Shown here: positions 26,331 through 37,769 of the stretch, piece by piece | Position numbering within the stretch: position 1 is the stretch's first letter | Layout: each line of letters begins with the position of its first letter | Origin: Cunninghamella blakesleeana | Taxonomy: Eukaryota; Mucoromycota; Mucoromycetes; Mucorales; Cunninghamellaceae | Length of the DNA stretch: 64,000 nt | Direction: 5' to 3' | Assembly (NCBI GenBank): GCA_017871115.1 | Contig: JAFCIZ010000007.1 | Coordinates: 1,178,001-1,242,000 of the forward strand | Made by a program: the position numbers and the translations under genes | Notes under the pieces: model-generated | Databases searched by the model: none | What the model saw: only the letters and a program-made list of their open reading frames with translations | What the model was told of the DNA's origin: nothing

Positions 26331-26452
26331 CGGAGAGTATATCCACCAATAAATAATCATCATTTTAACACAAAAAAATCCTTTTGCAGTACCACCCTTT
26401 TTTTTCTACAAAAATTTTTTTTCGATCATTGAAATAAAGTTTGAACAGAACA

Positions 26453-27115
26453 ATGTTGTTAAGGTTGGGTAGACATTGTACTTCAATTCGAAAGAAATAT
26501 TTAAATGTTGTAAAATATTCCACCATATCATCACAAACTCATAATAAACAAAAAAAAAGGCTGGTTTTTGACAATCGAACACCTTCTTTCCAAGAATTTT
26601 TGGCACAACAAATCAATGTACCTGAAAACATTGAACATGTTCAACCAGATCAATTGCCATATTTAAAAAATAGTACCTCTAATTGGGGTCATGATTCTAA
26701 ATACTTTTTGGAAGTATACGGTTGTCAAAGTAATAACAATCATAATCGTAAAAAAAAATATTCACAATGGAACAGTCATTTAATTTATTTTTTATATAGT
26801 GAATGTCAGTGATACAGAAATTTTAAATTCAATTATGCTAAAGGCAGGGTATAAAAGAACATTAAATTTGGATGAAGCCAACGTGGTATTTTTAGTAACG
26901 GTAATAAATCTTGGTCTTACGATAAATCTTCATACTATGCTATGTAGATTTATATAGAGATACCTAACTGTTTTTATAAATTTATTTAGTGTGCTATTAG
27001 AGAAAATGCTGAGACTCGGGTTTGGGAAAGGTTGAAATATTTAAGGCATTATCGTACCAAGCTAAATGCTGATACACCACCCATAATTGGTGTGCTTGGA
27101 GTATGTTTGTTTATT

Positions 27116-27156
<41 letters not shown>

Positions 27157-28566
27157 ATTGCATATCAATACTAGTATTAACATCATATATTGGTCTATAG
27201 TGTATGGCAGAAAGATTAAAAACCAAATTACTAGAAGATGGGATTGCTGATATTGTTGGTGGACCAGATTCATATCGTTCAATTCCACATTTAATATCAT
27301 TAGCAACAACAGAGTACCAAAATGGAATAGCTAACGTAATGTTATCAGCCGATGAAACCTATGCGGACATTATGCCAGTTAGGTTAGATCAAAGTAATCT
27401 ATCTGGGTGGATATCTATTATGAGAGGCTGCAATAACCATTGTTCGTTTTGTATTGTCCCTCACACAAGAGGTATTGAACGTAGTAGACAGATAGATTCA
27501 ATCATAGATGAAGTAAGGCATCTCAGCGACCAAGGTGTAAAAGAGGTGACTCTATTGGGACAAAATGTTAATTCTTATCGGGACTTATCTGAATCAAAGT
27601 ATTTTGTAAATGGGGCTAGCGTTGGCAGTGGGCTTAGTAATGATGGATTTAAAACAATTTATAAAAGTAAACAAGGAGGTCGCCGATTTACAGAATTATT
27701 AGATAAAGTCAGCCTTGTTGATCCAAAGGTAATTGGTATACCTAAATCAAAATAAATAAATAAGCAAGTAGCGAATTAAATGTTATTTTATTACTTATAT
27801 ATATAGATGCGAATTAGATTTACCTCACCCCATCCAAAAGATTTTCCTAAAGAACTATTGCATTTGATCGCTGATAGACCAAATATTTGTAACTCTATTC
27901 ATTTACCAATACAATCTGGAAGCAACAGTGTACTTGAAAGAATGCGAAGGGGATACACTAGAGAAGCTTATTTAAGGCTAGTTGAAGAAATGCGTAATAT
28001 AATACCAAATGTATGGATCAGTAGTGACTTTATTACCGGTTTTTGTGGAGAAACTGAAGAAGAACATGCAGACACAGTCGCTATTATGAAAGAAGTTCAG
28101 TATGATATGGCTTTTATGTTCGCTTACAGGTAATAATTAAAATAAAAAAAAAATCATAAAATGGGTTTATGTAATCGATTTAAGAAACTTACCACCGACA
28201 ATCCTTTACTTACAATATAGTATGAGAGAGAAAACACACGCTCATCGTCGTTATGTTGACAATGTGGATGAAAAAGTTAAAGGCAGACGATTGGAAGAAA
28301 TTATATCAACGTTCCACGAAACAGCATCGAAGAAAAATAAGCTGTTAATAGGGTCCCAACAAACTGTATTAATTGATTCAGATATGTTGAAAACAAGGAG
28401 AGGAGTTTCCACCCGTTTAAGTGGAAGAACGGATGGAGGGCACAAATTATTTATTATTGATGATCCATCAAATCCACAAATTACCAAGGGTGATTTAGTA
28501 ACAGTACAAGTTGAACAGGCTTCAAGCGCAAGTCTTATAGGGAAATTAATACCAAATCCCCATTAA
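26453..28566 (+). CDS. CDK5RAP1: tRNA methylthiotransferase, CDK5RAP1/MiaB type
   Basis: Radical-SAM enzyme that adds methylthio to N6-isopentenyl-adenosine 37 of tRNA, in mitochondria in eukaryotes. Six exons, 26453-26729, 26800-26900, 26990-27100, 27201-27728, 27807-28129 and 28221-28566, give 561 residues. The N-terminal MTTase domain holds the first cluster: Cys91 (EVYGCQMNVSDTE), Cys127 ([10 protein letters not shown]) and Cys164 (GCMAERL). The radical-SAM cluster is Cys240, 244 and 247 ([17 protein letters not shown]). [20 protein letters not shown] and [14 protein letters not shown] follow, and a TRAM domain ([13 protein letters not shown]...[11 protein letters not shown]) ends the protein. 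All cluster cysteines are present, so it should be active. The ends of exons 1, 2 and 3 fall within or next to the cluster motifs, so the splice model is well constrained. The N-terminus is Arg-rich, a plausible mitochondrial presequence. Confidence 0.95.
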
Positions 28567-28861
28567 TATTATATAGACATAAAACATAGTTTAATTAGCT
28601 ATCATATAGAAATAAAAATTTGGATATAAATAATACTAAAGTGTTCTCAAACTACTAAAAAATATGATAGTGCCAAATATTTAATTTTTCAGATATATAT
28701 ACAACTCTATCAATAGCAAATTGAATAAAACGTAAAAGCATACCAATACGATTTACCATTTTATATTTTCAAATAATATGCTACATATATAAATGAGTGT
28801 ATTTATTTAATACTACATTTTATAATAATAACAATAATAATATAATAAAAGTAATCCACTG

Positions 28862-30589
28862 CTATTCCATTAATCTATTTTCTATATAATTCTGCACTTT
28901 GTTCCAATGTAAACGTTGCTGTTCACCAGTATCTCTTTCACGAATAGTGACAGTGTCATCTTCTAAACTTTGATAATCAATTGTAATGCACCATGGAGTA
29001 CCTATTTCGTCATGTCTATAATACCTTTTACCAATTTTCAATTTTTGCTTTTCAATTACTGTATACCAACCTCGTTTACGTAAAGATTTTGCTACTTTTT
29101 GTGTTAAAGGTAAAAATTCATCTTTACCCGTTAAAGGCATAACAGCACATTTAATTGGAGCCAATTGAGGATGTAGTTTCAATATAGTTCTAGGCGGCTG
29201 TTTTTGTTGATCATTATCATCCGATGATGGAACTTGATGAAAAGCATCGCAAAGAAAAGCAAGCATAGCTCTATTTAATCCACATGAGCTTTCAATAACA
29301 TGTGGAATATATTTAGTAGACTTTTCCTTTGGTAGTAAGCAAGTGTCAATAGTTTCATTTTTATCATCATTTTTATCTTTGTCTTTATCATAGGTAACTT
29401 CGAAATTTGCATTGGAATTATTTAAATGTTGTAATAAATCAAAATTTCCACGATGTGCAACGCCTTCAACTTCACCCCAACCCCAAGGATAATTATATTC
29501 TACATCTGTACAACCAGTAGCATAGTGAGCCATTTCATCTTGCGTATGATCTCTTTGACGGAAATCTTCAGGATGGCAAGCAAACTTTAACCACCAATCA
29601 AACCTTAAACGTCTCCAATGCTTGAACCAAAATTGAGATGTCCATGGTTTTACAAAATATTCTAATTCCATTTGCTCAAATTCTGGTGTACGAAAGATAC
29701 CATGTTCAAGTCTAATTTCATTACGAAAAGATTTCCCTACTTGAGCTATCCCAAAAGGTGGCTTCAATTTCATTGTACGCGATACTTGTTCAAAATTAAT
29801 AAAGACGCCCTGTGCTGTTTCTGGTCTCAAGAATACAGTTGAGGGTTTTAATACATCATCTACGGTTTCCCTTACTGACTTTTCTTCTTTCTGCTGATCA
29901 TGCTGTTGCGTTGTCTGAATAATACGTTCTACAGGATCAATTGGATCTAAAAACGTCTTAAACATCAAATTGAATGGTCGACTATCCGTTAAAAATGGTG
30001 ATAAGCTATTTGGTTCTACATATCCATTATAACTTATAACTAAGGGTTCCAGTTGATTATTAACCATGCAAAATTTAATAGAGCCTGCTGAATTATTATT
30101 GTCTGTTGGAGGTGATTCAATCGAATGGACAAAAAGCCATATTTTATTTCCTTCCAATTCTGTTCTAATACCAGGTGCTAATGATTCCAAAATATGCTGC
30201 TGCCATTGCTTAGCTTTTGCTTTATCAGGGGCTTGTAAAAATAGTTTGCCCTTAGAATTAATACTGTCAATATCAAGAGAGGGCGCCTTATCTGGTCGAA
30301 ACCGTTCTTTGGTTAACATACAATCAACTAATAAATCTGAAAATTCATCAACATGTCCAGAAGCTTTTAAAACAGGATGTGGTGTAATGATGCTAGTATC
30401 TAATCCAACAACATCGTCCCGCATATAAACTTGTTGTTGCCACCATGATTGTTGAATGTTTTTTTTTAATTCTACACCTAATGGTCCATAGTCATATGCT
30501 CCACGTAATCCGCCATATATTTCTGCTGATTGATATAAAAAACCTCTTCGTTTACATAGATCAAGAAGAGTACGAAACCTTTGGGCCAT
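28862..30589 (-). CDS. Glycyl-tRNA synthetase, bacterial alpha2-like type
   Basis: Class II aminoacyl-tRNA synthetase, single exon, 575 residues. The N-terminus LLDLCKRRGFLYQSAEIYGG and YDYGPLGVELKKNI is the GlyRS start. VYMRDDVVGLDTSIITPHPV with LKASGHVDEFSDLLVDC, and RPFNLMFKTFLDP just before FLRPETAQGVFINF, match bacterial homodimeric GlyRS better than the usual eukaryotic cytosolic enzyme (remembered family patterns, not a search). Motif 2 is FRNEIRLEHGIFRTPEFEQM, then DEMAHYATGCTDVEYNYPWG, motif 3 is GLNRAMLAFL, and the anticodon domain runs to VTIRERDTGEQQRLHWNKVQ. Insertions at about 105-165 and 390-420 are lineage-specific. No clear presequence. It may serve mitochondria or be the only GlyRS; a second gene elsewhere would decide. 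No intron, consistent with bacterial ancestry. Confidence 0.88.
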   Translation of the reverse strand: MAQRFRTLLDLCKRRGFLYQSAEIYGGLRGAYDYGPLGVELKKNIQQSWWQQQVYMRDDVVGLDTSIITPHPVLKASGHVDEFSDLLVDCMLTKERFRPDKAPSLDIDSINSKGKLFLQAPDKAKAKQWQQHILESLAPGIRTELEGNKIWLFVHSIESPPTDNNNSAGSIKFCMVNNQLEPLVISYNGYVEPNSLSPFLTDSRPFNLMFKTFLDPIDPVERIIQTTQQHDQQKEEKSVRETVDDVLKPSTVFLRPETAQGVFINFEQVSRTMKLKPPFGIAQVGKSFRNEIRLEHGIFRTPEFEQMELEYFVKPWTSQFWFKHWRRLRFDWWLKFACHPEDFRQRDHTQDEMAHYATGCTDVEYNYPWGWGEVEGVAHRGNFDLLQHLNNSNANFEVTYDKDKDKNDDKNETIDTCLLPKEKSTKYIPHVIESSCGLNRAMLAFLCDAFHQVPSSDDNDQQKQPPRTILKLHPQLAPIKCAVMPLTGKDEFLPLTQKVAKSLRKRGWYTVIEKQKLKIGKRYYRHDEIGTPWCITIDYQSLEDDTVTIRERDTGEQQRLHWNKVQNYIENRLME

Positions 30590-30628
30590 TATCCTTTATC
30601 TGTTGTCAAAACAAAAATAAAGTTTATT

Positions 30629-30728
30629 TTTTTGACTTAGAAAAGAATAAAATAAAATAATTTTTTAAAGAATCCTGTATCTCAGTGAGAGGCGGGCTTC
30701 AAAAAACGAAAAAATGCAGTGGGACATG
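30629..30728 (-). mobile_element. Very short LINE 3' tail fragment
   Basis: The reverse complement reads ...AAGCCCGCCTCTCACTGAG, ATACAGGATTCTTT... and ends in AAGTC plus an A-run, matching the 3' tail of the LINE at 30835-32902. It starts about 40 bases upstream of the GlyRS start codon. Confidence 0.65.
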
Positions 30729-30819
30729 GGAGCAAAATTATTTTTTAAAAAAAAGTAAAAATCCTAAAAAAGCCTTTTTAAAAATTTAATCTCCAAAAAA
30801 AAATCTCTTTTGACAATCT

Positions 30820-30834
30820 CTTTTCCTATTTTTT
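30820..30834. repeat. Target site duplication (left copy) of the truncated LINE
   Basis: CTTTTCCTATTTTTT, identical to 32903-32917 after the LINE poly-A. Confidence 0.85.
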
Positions 30835-32343
30835 GACGGTTCCATTAATGATGAATGGAATCAATTAAAGATGTCCAATAATATCACAATGTACCACCAT
30901 AGGCACTCATTATCTTCCTTCCGTTATCTTGGTTTCCAAATGTGTTATACAGACACCCAAAAAAAAGTATACCTACATAATTTAATACATAATATCCAAA
31001 AGTAGATAGGGATCTATTCACAAAGGAATCTATCTATAAAGGGTAGAGTCACAATTCTTAATAGTCTAATTCTATCCAAATTATGGTATTGTCTACGCTT
31101 ACTCGTAGCTCTACAATGGTTCTTTAAAAAGTTACAATCATTAATCTGTAAATACGTTTGGCAGGATAAATACCCTAAATTATCTTTTCATCAAATGTGT
31201 CAACCCTTATCTCATGGAGGTCTTAAAGTTTTGAATCCTCTGGTTCAAAGACAATCTCTACAAATAAGATGGTTGAAATATATTTTCGATCCTATTCAAA
31301 ATCCTTCATTTGTACATGACCTTTTTATATATCATTTGTCCCTAATAAATAATCAGACATTTAACCCGTATGCCACACTCATGTTCCCTTCATATAGAAC
31401 TGGTCCTTTGTCCTCTAGAAATCACTTAGCTTCGGTCATATTTACTACATATGGCACTTTTTCTGTAACACTAGATTTTAATGACATATCCATAGCTACA
31501 TGCTTATCATTTCCATTATCTTCAGTCTTTGACAGAATTCCTAAAGATTATTGGCTACTGAAACCTACTTACAAATCGTTACCTGCTAGTTTTTTCTTTA
31601 AATACGATCACAATACTTCCTGTCTTCGTATAAAAGTACCTGGTGTATACCCACGTTATCCTCGCCTATGCAAACGTCTATACCGAGATATATTTAAGAG
31701 GAAAATTCCATTTAAACCATATGTTAGAAACCTAATTGCGGATGCCACTAAACCTTATGGTATCATTGATTATGCTCCCCTCTGTCAACAATGGTTAAAT
31801 AAATCCGGAATATCCGGGATATCTTCAAAAGAATACAGATATGGTTATTATGGAGTTAAAGATAAGACCCCTTTATTTAAGCAAAGTATCATATTAAAAC
31901 TATGGAATGCTAATATACCATCTAATGCTAGATCAGTATGGTATAAGATAATCACAAAAAAGATACCAACAGGAATGGCAATACATAGAATCAAACCTGA
32001 AGTTTCACCCTTATGCTTATTATGTAACGAACCAGAGGATATTACACATTTTTTCTTCACATGTATTTTCAAAAAACGTATATGGAATGATATATTATCC
32101 ATTCATTTTCCGCTTTTCTTGTTCAAAACAATTCCTTTTGAAGATTTTGTACTATACTTGAAACCTATCGAAAAATCTCAATTGGAACCAAGATCCTTTA
32201 CCTTATGTGGCATCATTTTATATAATATTTGGCTCTCACATTGGCAACTAAGATTCCACTCCACTCCATTTTCCTCCGCTAACATCACTAAAAAAATATT
32301 ACAGAACATAGCAATATTTTTACGTCCTTATGATAAATTCTAG
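30835..32343 (+). pseudogene. LINE ORF2 C-terminal fragment (end of RT region and zf-RVT)
   Basis: About 500 codons in one frame with a single in-frame stop at 31003-31005 (TAG, where the related copy has CAG). Recognisable text: SFRYLGFQMCYTDTQKKVYL, KGRVTILNSLILSKLWYCLR, MCQPLSHGGLKVLNPLVQRQ and the zf-RVT knuckle SPLCLLCNEPEDITHFFFTC. Lacks endonuclease and the RT catalytic core, so it is dead on arrival. The single stop suggests a young insertion. Confidence 0.88.
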
Positions 32344-32409
32344 ACACATACATACATAAATATATATAGGATATAGAATTAGAATTAGAATTAGAAATAC
32401 AAATCATTT

Positions 32410-32440
<31 letters not shown>

Positions 32441-32902
32441 CAAAAAAAAAAATCTTTTGTAGCTCTTTTATTTATACCCCCTTAGTGTGATTTATAGCAA
32501 AAAAATAATAAAATTAAAGTCAGATAAGAGGGTTAGAGTTCCAATAAATAGGAATATGTAGTTTAGCGTTAATATCAGATTAAAATAAAAGTTATGACAA
32601 AAGTTTTTAAAACAAGAAAAAGCCTGGTCTTTATTAAATTGGAATTAAAATTGAATTTATACATTTTTTTAAGATACACAAAATATCATTAAAGTTATGA
32701 ACCAAAAAAAAATAACGAGAGTTATAATAAATCACTATGGGCAAATTGATAAAATAGTGAATAAGAATTATTTCATTCTCAGATCAAGTGTTTTGTTTTC
32801 GAATCCCGCCCCTCACTAAGACACAGGATTCTTATTTTCTTAAATATTTTAAAATTTTAACCTCCAATAAATTTTAATTTTAAGTCAAAAAAAAAAAAAA
32901 AA
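30835..32902 (+). mobile_element. 5'-truncated LINE with 15-bp target duplication
   Basis: Starts abruptly inside ORF2, downstream of the YADD region, and runs through the 3' UTR to an A-run. It is flanked by an exact 15-bp duplication. Closely similar to the element at 42.0-47.8 kb in the coding part, but its 3' UTR carries about 300 extra bases (32460-32780) missing from that element. It is inserted in the divergent GlyRS-SOM1 promoter region, ending 38 bases before the SOM1 ATG. Confidence 0.9.
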
Positions 32903-32917
32903 CTTTTCCTATTTTTT
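32903..32917. repeat. Target site duplication (right copy) of the truncated LINE
   Basis: CTTTTCCTATTTTTT, matching 30820-30834. Confidence 0.85.
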
Positions 32918-32940
32918 AAAAAACAGTTGTCTTAACTTTT

Positions 32941-33386
32941 ATGCAACCATATACCGATAGAACAAAACTATTATCATCATATAAAAAGGCTGATGAATGT
33001 AAACTAAATGAACTTGTTCAGTATCAATGCGAAGTAGGATCAACTCATATAGAATGTAATCCTTTTGTTCGACTATTCCTAAAGTAAAAACATAGAATAA
33101 TAAAAAGATAATATATCTATTTATTTATATTTATAATAATTTACTTTATATTAAGATGTAGTAATATGCCAATGATAGAAGTAACACCTGAATACGATCA
33201 AAATGGGGATGTCAAAGTGAGGTAATATATACACAAATGTACGTATGTATGAATAGATTTGGTAACTTGGATAACAAAACTTTACCTTTTTTTTTTTTTT
33301 TTTGATACAGTATTCTACCTGACTTTGGTTCTGTGGATGGAAAAAAATCTCCTCCTGGATTTGTTATGATGGAAAATAAGAATTAG
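32941..33386 (+). CDS. SOM1: SOM1-type subunit of the mitochondrial inner membrane peptidase
   Basis: Three small exons, 32941-33083, 33156-33221 and 33311-33386, give 94 residues with consistent phases. The core CKLNELVQYQCEVG, IECNPFVRLFLKCSN, then MIEVTPEYDQNGD has the Cys spacing and C-L-ELVQ--C/C-PF-RLF--C pattern of Som1. In yeast, Som1 binds the IMP1/IMP2 inner-membrane protease and is needed for Imp1 substrates. An intermembrane-space location is inferred from the family. The gene is easily missed because no exon exceeds 145 bases. Its promoter is interrupted by the LINE ending 38 bases upstream of the ATG. Confidence 0.82.
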
Positions 33387-33674
33387 CACATGATTTTAAA
33401 AAAATATATACATGTAAATAGTAACAAACGCCAAAAAAAGACTTTTTAGTATAAAATTTATTTGATTACTTCTGAGTTTTGTATTTTTTTTTTGTTTTTA
33501 TTTCTCTCTCTCACTTTCTCTTCGTTTTTATTGCTAAAAGGAATATTTTACCACGCTGAATAATAAAGATAAATTATAAAAAACAAATTCTGAAATCGAT
33601 TCTACACTTATATTTATTTTGATATTATATATACTTTATAATTAAGTTTATCAACGCCCTCAATAATCATTAAT

Positions 33675-34279
33675 ATGAATGTTTTAAACCAAAGTAATTC
33701 TAACCCTAACGCTGCAATTGAACAACCAAAAACATTAACATTCTCTGACGATATAAACAATGGCAAGCCAGTACTCTCTTCAAATAATAACGATGTAATA
33801 ACAGAAATAATAATATCAGTTTAATATTGCTAATAGCAATATAAAGTCTTAATACTTTTGCTTTTGTAAATTCTATACTATAGACTTTAGGCATGAAACA
33901 AAAATTAAATCCTGTAGAAGCATGCATGGATATTGATGAAAAACCAAACAGCAGTAACAACACACCTACAATAATTAAAGAGTGTTCAAATACAACAGAG
34001 TCTTCTCGTAATATTGATTTTGCTCCTCCTCGTGCTTACCTCGATGAAGCTGTAGTACCAACTTTACTTGAGGGTATGAAATTGCTAGTTAGTGAAAGGT
34101 AAATTTTTTTGTTTTGGATATACCTTTACCTTTGCATGTTTTTTAAAATATATTGAAAAATTGAGCCTAATAGATAGTTATTGTTATTTATTAAATCATC
34201 TAGACCTTCAAATCCGTTAGCATTTTTAGGACAATTTTTAATTGATCGATCAAACTCTTCAGGTTCATCAATAGAATAA
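33675..34279 (+). CDS. SDC1: SDC1/DPY-30 subunit of the COMPASS H3K4 methyltransferase complex
   Basis: Exons 33675-33794, 33884-34098 and 34204-34279 encode 136 residues. The first ~88 residues are polar, Asn/Ser-rich and probably disordered. Residues 92-126 are a complete Dpy-30 motif: YLDEAVVPTLLEGMKLLVSE followed by RPSNPLAFLGQFLIDRS, the two-helix dimerisation module that docks Ash2/Bre2. A short polar tail follows. The motif is split exactly at the Arg codon by the second intron, so both exons are needed. Nuclear. Same orientation as SOM1, 288 bases downstream. Confidence 0.92.
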
Positions 34280-35189
34280 ATTTACATGGTTATATTATCC
34301 TTCATTTTAATTCATATTTATATACATGTATAGCTTCTGTTGATTAACTATTTTAAAATTTAGATTATCCAATATCAGGTTATTATTGTTATATTAGAAA
34401 TATCACCTTTTATAATAATTGTTAATACAATCGCATATATTAGCTTATTAAAAAGATATTAAGTTTATTCAATGATAAAGAAAACTAAATTACCTTTTTA
34501 CGCATATATTAATACTCATGTAGTAAAAAGTTGTATTTACTTGCTCATTACTCTTTTAATAGTTTCTTCGTCCCTCCATACCTTCTGCTGTATTTATAAG
34601 CCAAAATCATGAAGAGTAAGTGTATTCATTAAGACTTTTTTTAATTATATTTCATATCTATCACTTATGACTATCACTGTTGATATTTTGTAAATATTAT
34701 AATCACTTTTGTCAACGCATACTAATATTTACATTTTCATATGAAGTTTTAAAATAAATATAATTTTTATTAAAAAAAATTGTTAAAATGAAAAAGAAAA
34801 AAAAAAAATAGATAGAAAATCATTAAAAGCTTTATGTAATGTTATGGTAAATCAAAGTTATAGTGGGAAATCATGAAAATCCATGGTTTTTGTGCTACTA
34901 AATAGTCCTTTAAACAATATTAAAAAATATATAGAAATGAAATAAATCATATGAATTTTTACAATCTGTGTTACCAAAATCAAGCATTTTAATGGAATTG
35001 ATAAAAAAAAGGCGTATATATACTTATTAGAAATACATTATATTCTCAAACACTAGCCCCCAATACCCCACATTATCCTAAAATGATAGAATGATTATAC
35101 ACTTTTTGTACATATATATTTATATATTTTTATTTATTTACCATTTATTTAATTAATTGCTGGTTCTTTTTATTTAATATTATAATATT
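34280..35189. other. Intergenic region between SDC1 and the bHLH gene
   Basis: About 0.9 kb. A short pyrimidine-rich and more GC-rich stretch at 34561-34617 (preceded by AG, followed by GTAAG) resembles an internal exon. It could be an alternative 3' exon of SDC1 or a 5' exon of the next gene, but it is not supported enough to annotate. Nothing else seen. Confidence 0.4.
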
Positions 35190-36189
35190 ATGTTAGTGAT
35201 GTCAAATTTAGATTCAAACTTTGCTTTAAATAATGAAGAAAAATCAAAAAACATACCTAAACTTTCATCAATATTATCAACAAGAAACACTTTTACAGAT
35301 AAAAAAGGTAAATAAAATACAAGAACCAAAAAATCCTATATGTTTCATGTATTTAAATATATCAAAAATCTTAGATATCAATATACTACCTGAACCAAAA
35401 TCAATTGTACCTTCATCACACTCTTCTTTTTTTAAATCAACCCACTATTCATTACTTCCTCCCCCTCCTCCTCCTTATGAAACTGTAGTGGCAGCAATTA
35501 CATCTAATAATCCATATTCTATTTTACCTATACTCTCCCCTCCTCCCTTTCCTTCATCGATGTCAGCTTCATCATCTTTAATACCATCAATGCATTTAAA
35601 ATCATTGTCCACTAAACGCGAAAGAAAATCAAGAAAACAACCCCATGAGCTATTAACTGAAGAAGAAAAAAAAGCAAATCATATTGCATCTGAACAAAAA
35701 AGAAGACAAAATATTCGAATGGGATTTGATCAATTAATTGAATATGTTCCTACTTTAAATCGTGGTAATCGAAGTGAGGCGATTATTTTACAAAAATGTA
35801 ATTAAAATATATCTATGTAATGTATATATTTATGTATCAATTGTTGTCTTATTAAGTTTTTATTTTTTTTTTTTATTTTTTTTTTATTTTTTTGGTTAGC
35901 GGTTGAACATATCCGACAATTAATTATGGAAAAAAATGAATTAAAAAATCAAATCCGTGATCTTCAGAGTATTTTAGGTGATCCGTATGTAGTACATAAT
36001 AATATAAAGCTATATATATATTCCTGCCTTAAACTCACATTTACTTTCCTTTTTAGGGAATACGAAGAAGACGTAATTTTCTTTTTCTTGATTTTAAATA
36101 ATGTAGCCATGCTAATGTAGCCATGCTATTAACTAATCATTTCTAATTTTTTTATGTATATATAGTCATCCGATGAAGATATGTATTAA
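35190..36189 (+). CDS. Basic helix-loop-helix transcription factor
   Basis: Five exons, 35190-35307, 35375-35797, 35900-35984, 36057-36072 and 36166-36189, give 221 residues. A disordered region with a Pro run (LLPPPPPPYE) precedes the bHLH: KKANHIASEQKRRQNIRMGF (basic region with His, Glu and Arg at the E-box contact positions), helix 1 FDQLIEYV, loop, and helix 2 SEAIILQKSVEHIRQLIMEK, then a short coiled coil NELKNQIRDL. The final exons read EYEEDSSDEDMY, an acidic end. The alternative of reading on through 36073-36118 would add a hydrophobic tail, which is less plausible. An in-frame ATG at 35199 would shorten it by three residues. Similar in size and layout to fungal INO4/MLX-like factors; the target genes are unknown. 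Confidence 0.85.
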
Positions 36190-36468
36190 TGTAATCGCGA
36201 AATTAGTTAACTATTAAAATATAGGTATATAATGTATAGACCAAAAAATGTCATTAAATATTAACAAACAGCAATAGCATTTTTTCTTTATATTACGAAA
36301 TTATTATTTATTTAAATAAACATACTCATACAATGTACACAAATACTTGAATAATTGATTTATCTATTTCATTTATATTAGTTAAGAAGACACAATTTTT
36401 AATAATTTAATTATATTTATATCATTGTCAAAACTATAATTTTATTATATTAAACGTAGGAGGAATAT

Positions 36469-37769
36469 TTACGATCCAGTTTTTTGTTTTTTTCTTGCCA
36501 AGTATCTTTCCTTTGCACTTAAAACTGCGTCATCCGTTGTTCTTCTAGTTAATGCTGATTTTTGTAAAGCTTGTTGTTTCAATAGTTCACTTTGGTTTTC
36601 TTTTTGTTTTACTTCTACCAACTGGCGTTCAATTTCTTTTGAAAGCTTTTCACGTTCTTCTGTATTATTACCTTGATTTCTTTTAGCATTGTATTCTTCC
36701 ACCTTTTTCCTTTTGTAAGCTTCATATTCCTCTTGTCTTTCTTTAATACGATCATCTGATGAAGCTAAAGATGCAAATGTTCCAAATTTTGGTTTACTTG
36801 CTATATTTAATCCAGCACCTAACAACTCCCTTTTATCCACAATTTCATTATTATCATTTAATTGAATTCCTTTTTGTTTTGCTTCTTCGATAATTCGTTT
36901 TTCTTCTGTGTTTTTTTGAATTTCCTTAGAAGTTATATATGTATTGCCTACTGATTTAATTTCTTTCGAAGCTTTTAAAATAGCACGCCGTTCTTCGTCT
37001 TTTTTATCCAAAAATTGCTTATAGAAAATATTCATATTGGATTTTTTTGCGGCCTCCTCTGTAATGTTTATATGTGAAAGTGAATAATTTTTCTATTTGC
37101 TTTTTATTATTTTTATAGGCAGATTTTTCGGCTAGTATTATTAATATTTGCTTACCTTCGCGCCGACGCTCTTCTGCCTCAATCCGTTCTAGTTCTGCTT
37201 TTTGCTTTTTATACCTATTTTTAATTTTAAGTAACAATTAAAATAAGTATGCGAAAAGCAGCGTGAACCTAGTTTTTCTTTTTTCTAATGAAAACTTACG
37301 ATTCTGTCATAAATATCTCTTTGTCATTATATTGGTCACCTTCGGCCTCTCTTTCTCTGGCGATTTTTTTTTCTTCAGCTAATAATCTATCTTTTTTACG
37401 AATATCTGCCATTTCTAATAAATTATGAATGTATTTTGCTTCTTTCTTTTCGTCAGCTTTCTTTTTGGCTTTATTTTTTCTTTCTTCAGCTTCTTTCAAA
37501 TCATCATAAACAGCATCATAATCGAATATATTTGGATCTTCCTTCAGTGCTTTTTCTTGGGCTTCTTTTATTTTTATTTGAGTTATAGCTGAACTTTTCG
37601 ATATCTGTTGATTGATTCTTTGCTTTTGTCGTTTTTCCAGTTCTTTGATACTGATGGATTGATTATCGTCTTCCTCTTCTTCCTCTTCCTGCTGAAATGC
37701 TTTTGATGACCGAGAGATTGGTCTATTTATAACGCTTTTTTTTTTTGGTATATTAAGTCCAAATTTCAT
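36469..37769 (-). CDS. NSRP1/CCDC55-type nuclear speckle splicing regulator
   Basis: Three exons, 37769-37300, 37214-37156 and 37058-36469, encode 372 residues. The N-terminus MKFGLNIPKKK is the family start (K-GL--PKK). Then an acidic run and the DUF2040 core: EDPNIFDYDAVYDDLKEAEE, AKYIHNLLEMADIRKKDRLL, IAREREAEGDQYNDKEIFMT, SYKKQKAELERIEAEERRRE. The rest is a charged coiled coil ending in basic residues KERYLARKKQK. In animals NSRP1 binds pre-mRNA and affects splice-site choice; the role in fungi is inferred. Divergent with the aldehyde dehydrogenase, with 178 bases between start codons, so the two share one short promoter region. Confidence 0.85.

Noticed and set aside
34561..34617. Extra exon between SDC1 and the bHLH gene
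   Set aside because: It has AG before and GTAAG after, but no frame connects convincingly to either gene; SDC1 already ends properly.
36073..36118. Reading the bHLH gene straight through to the stop at 36118
   Set aside because: It adds a hydrophobic FFFLILNN tail; splicing at GTAATT to the exon at 36166 gives an acidic, more natural end with matching phase.
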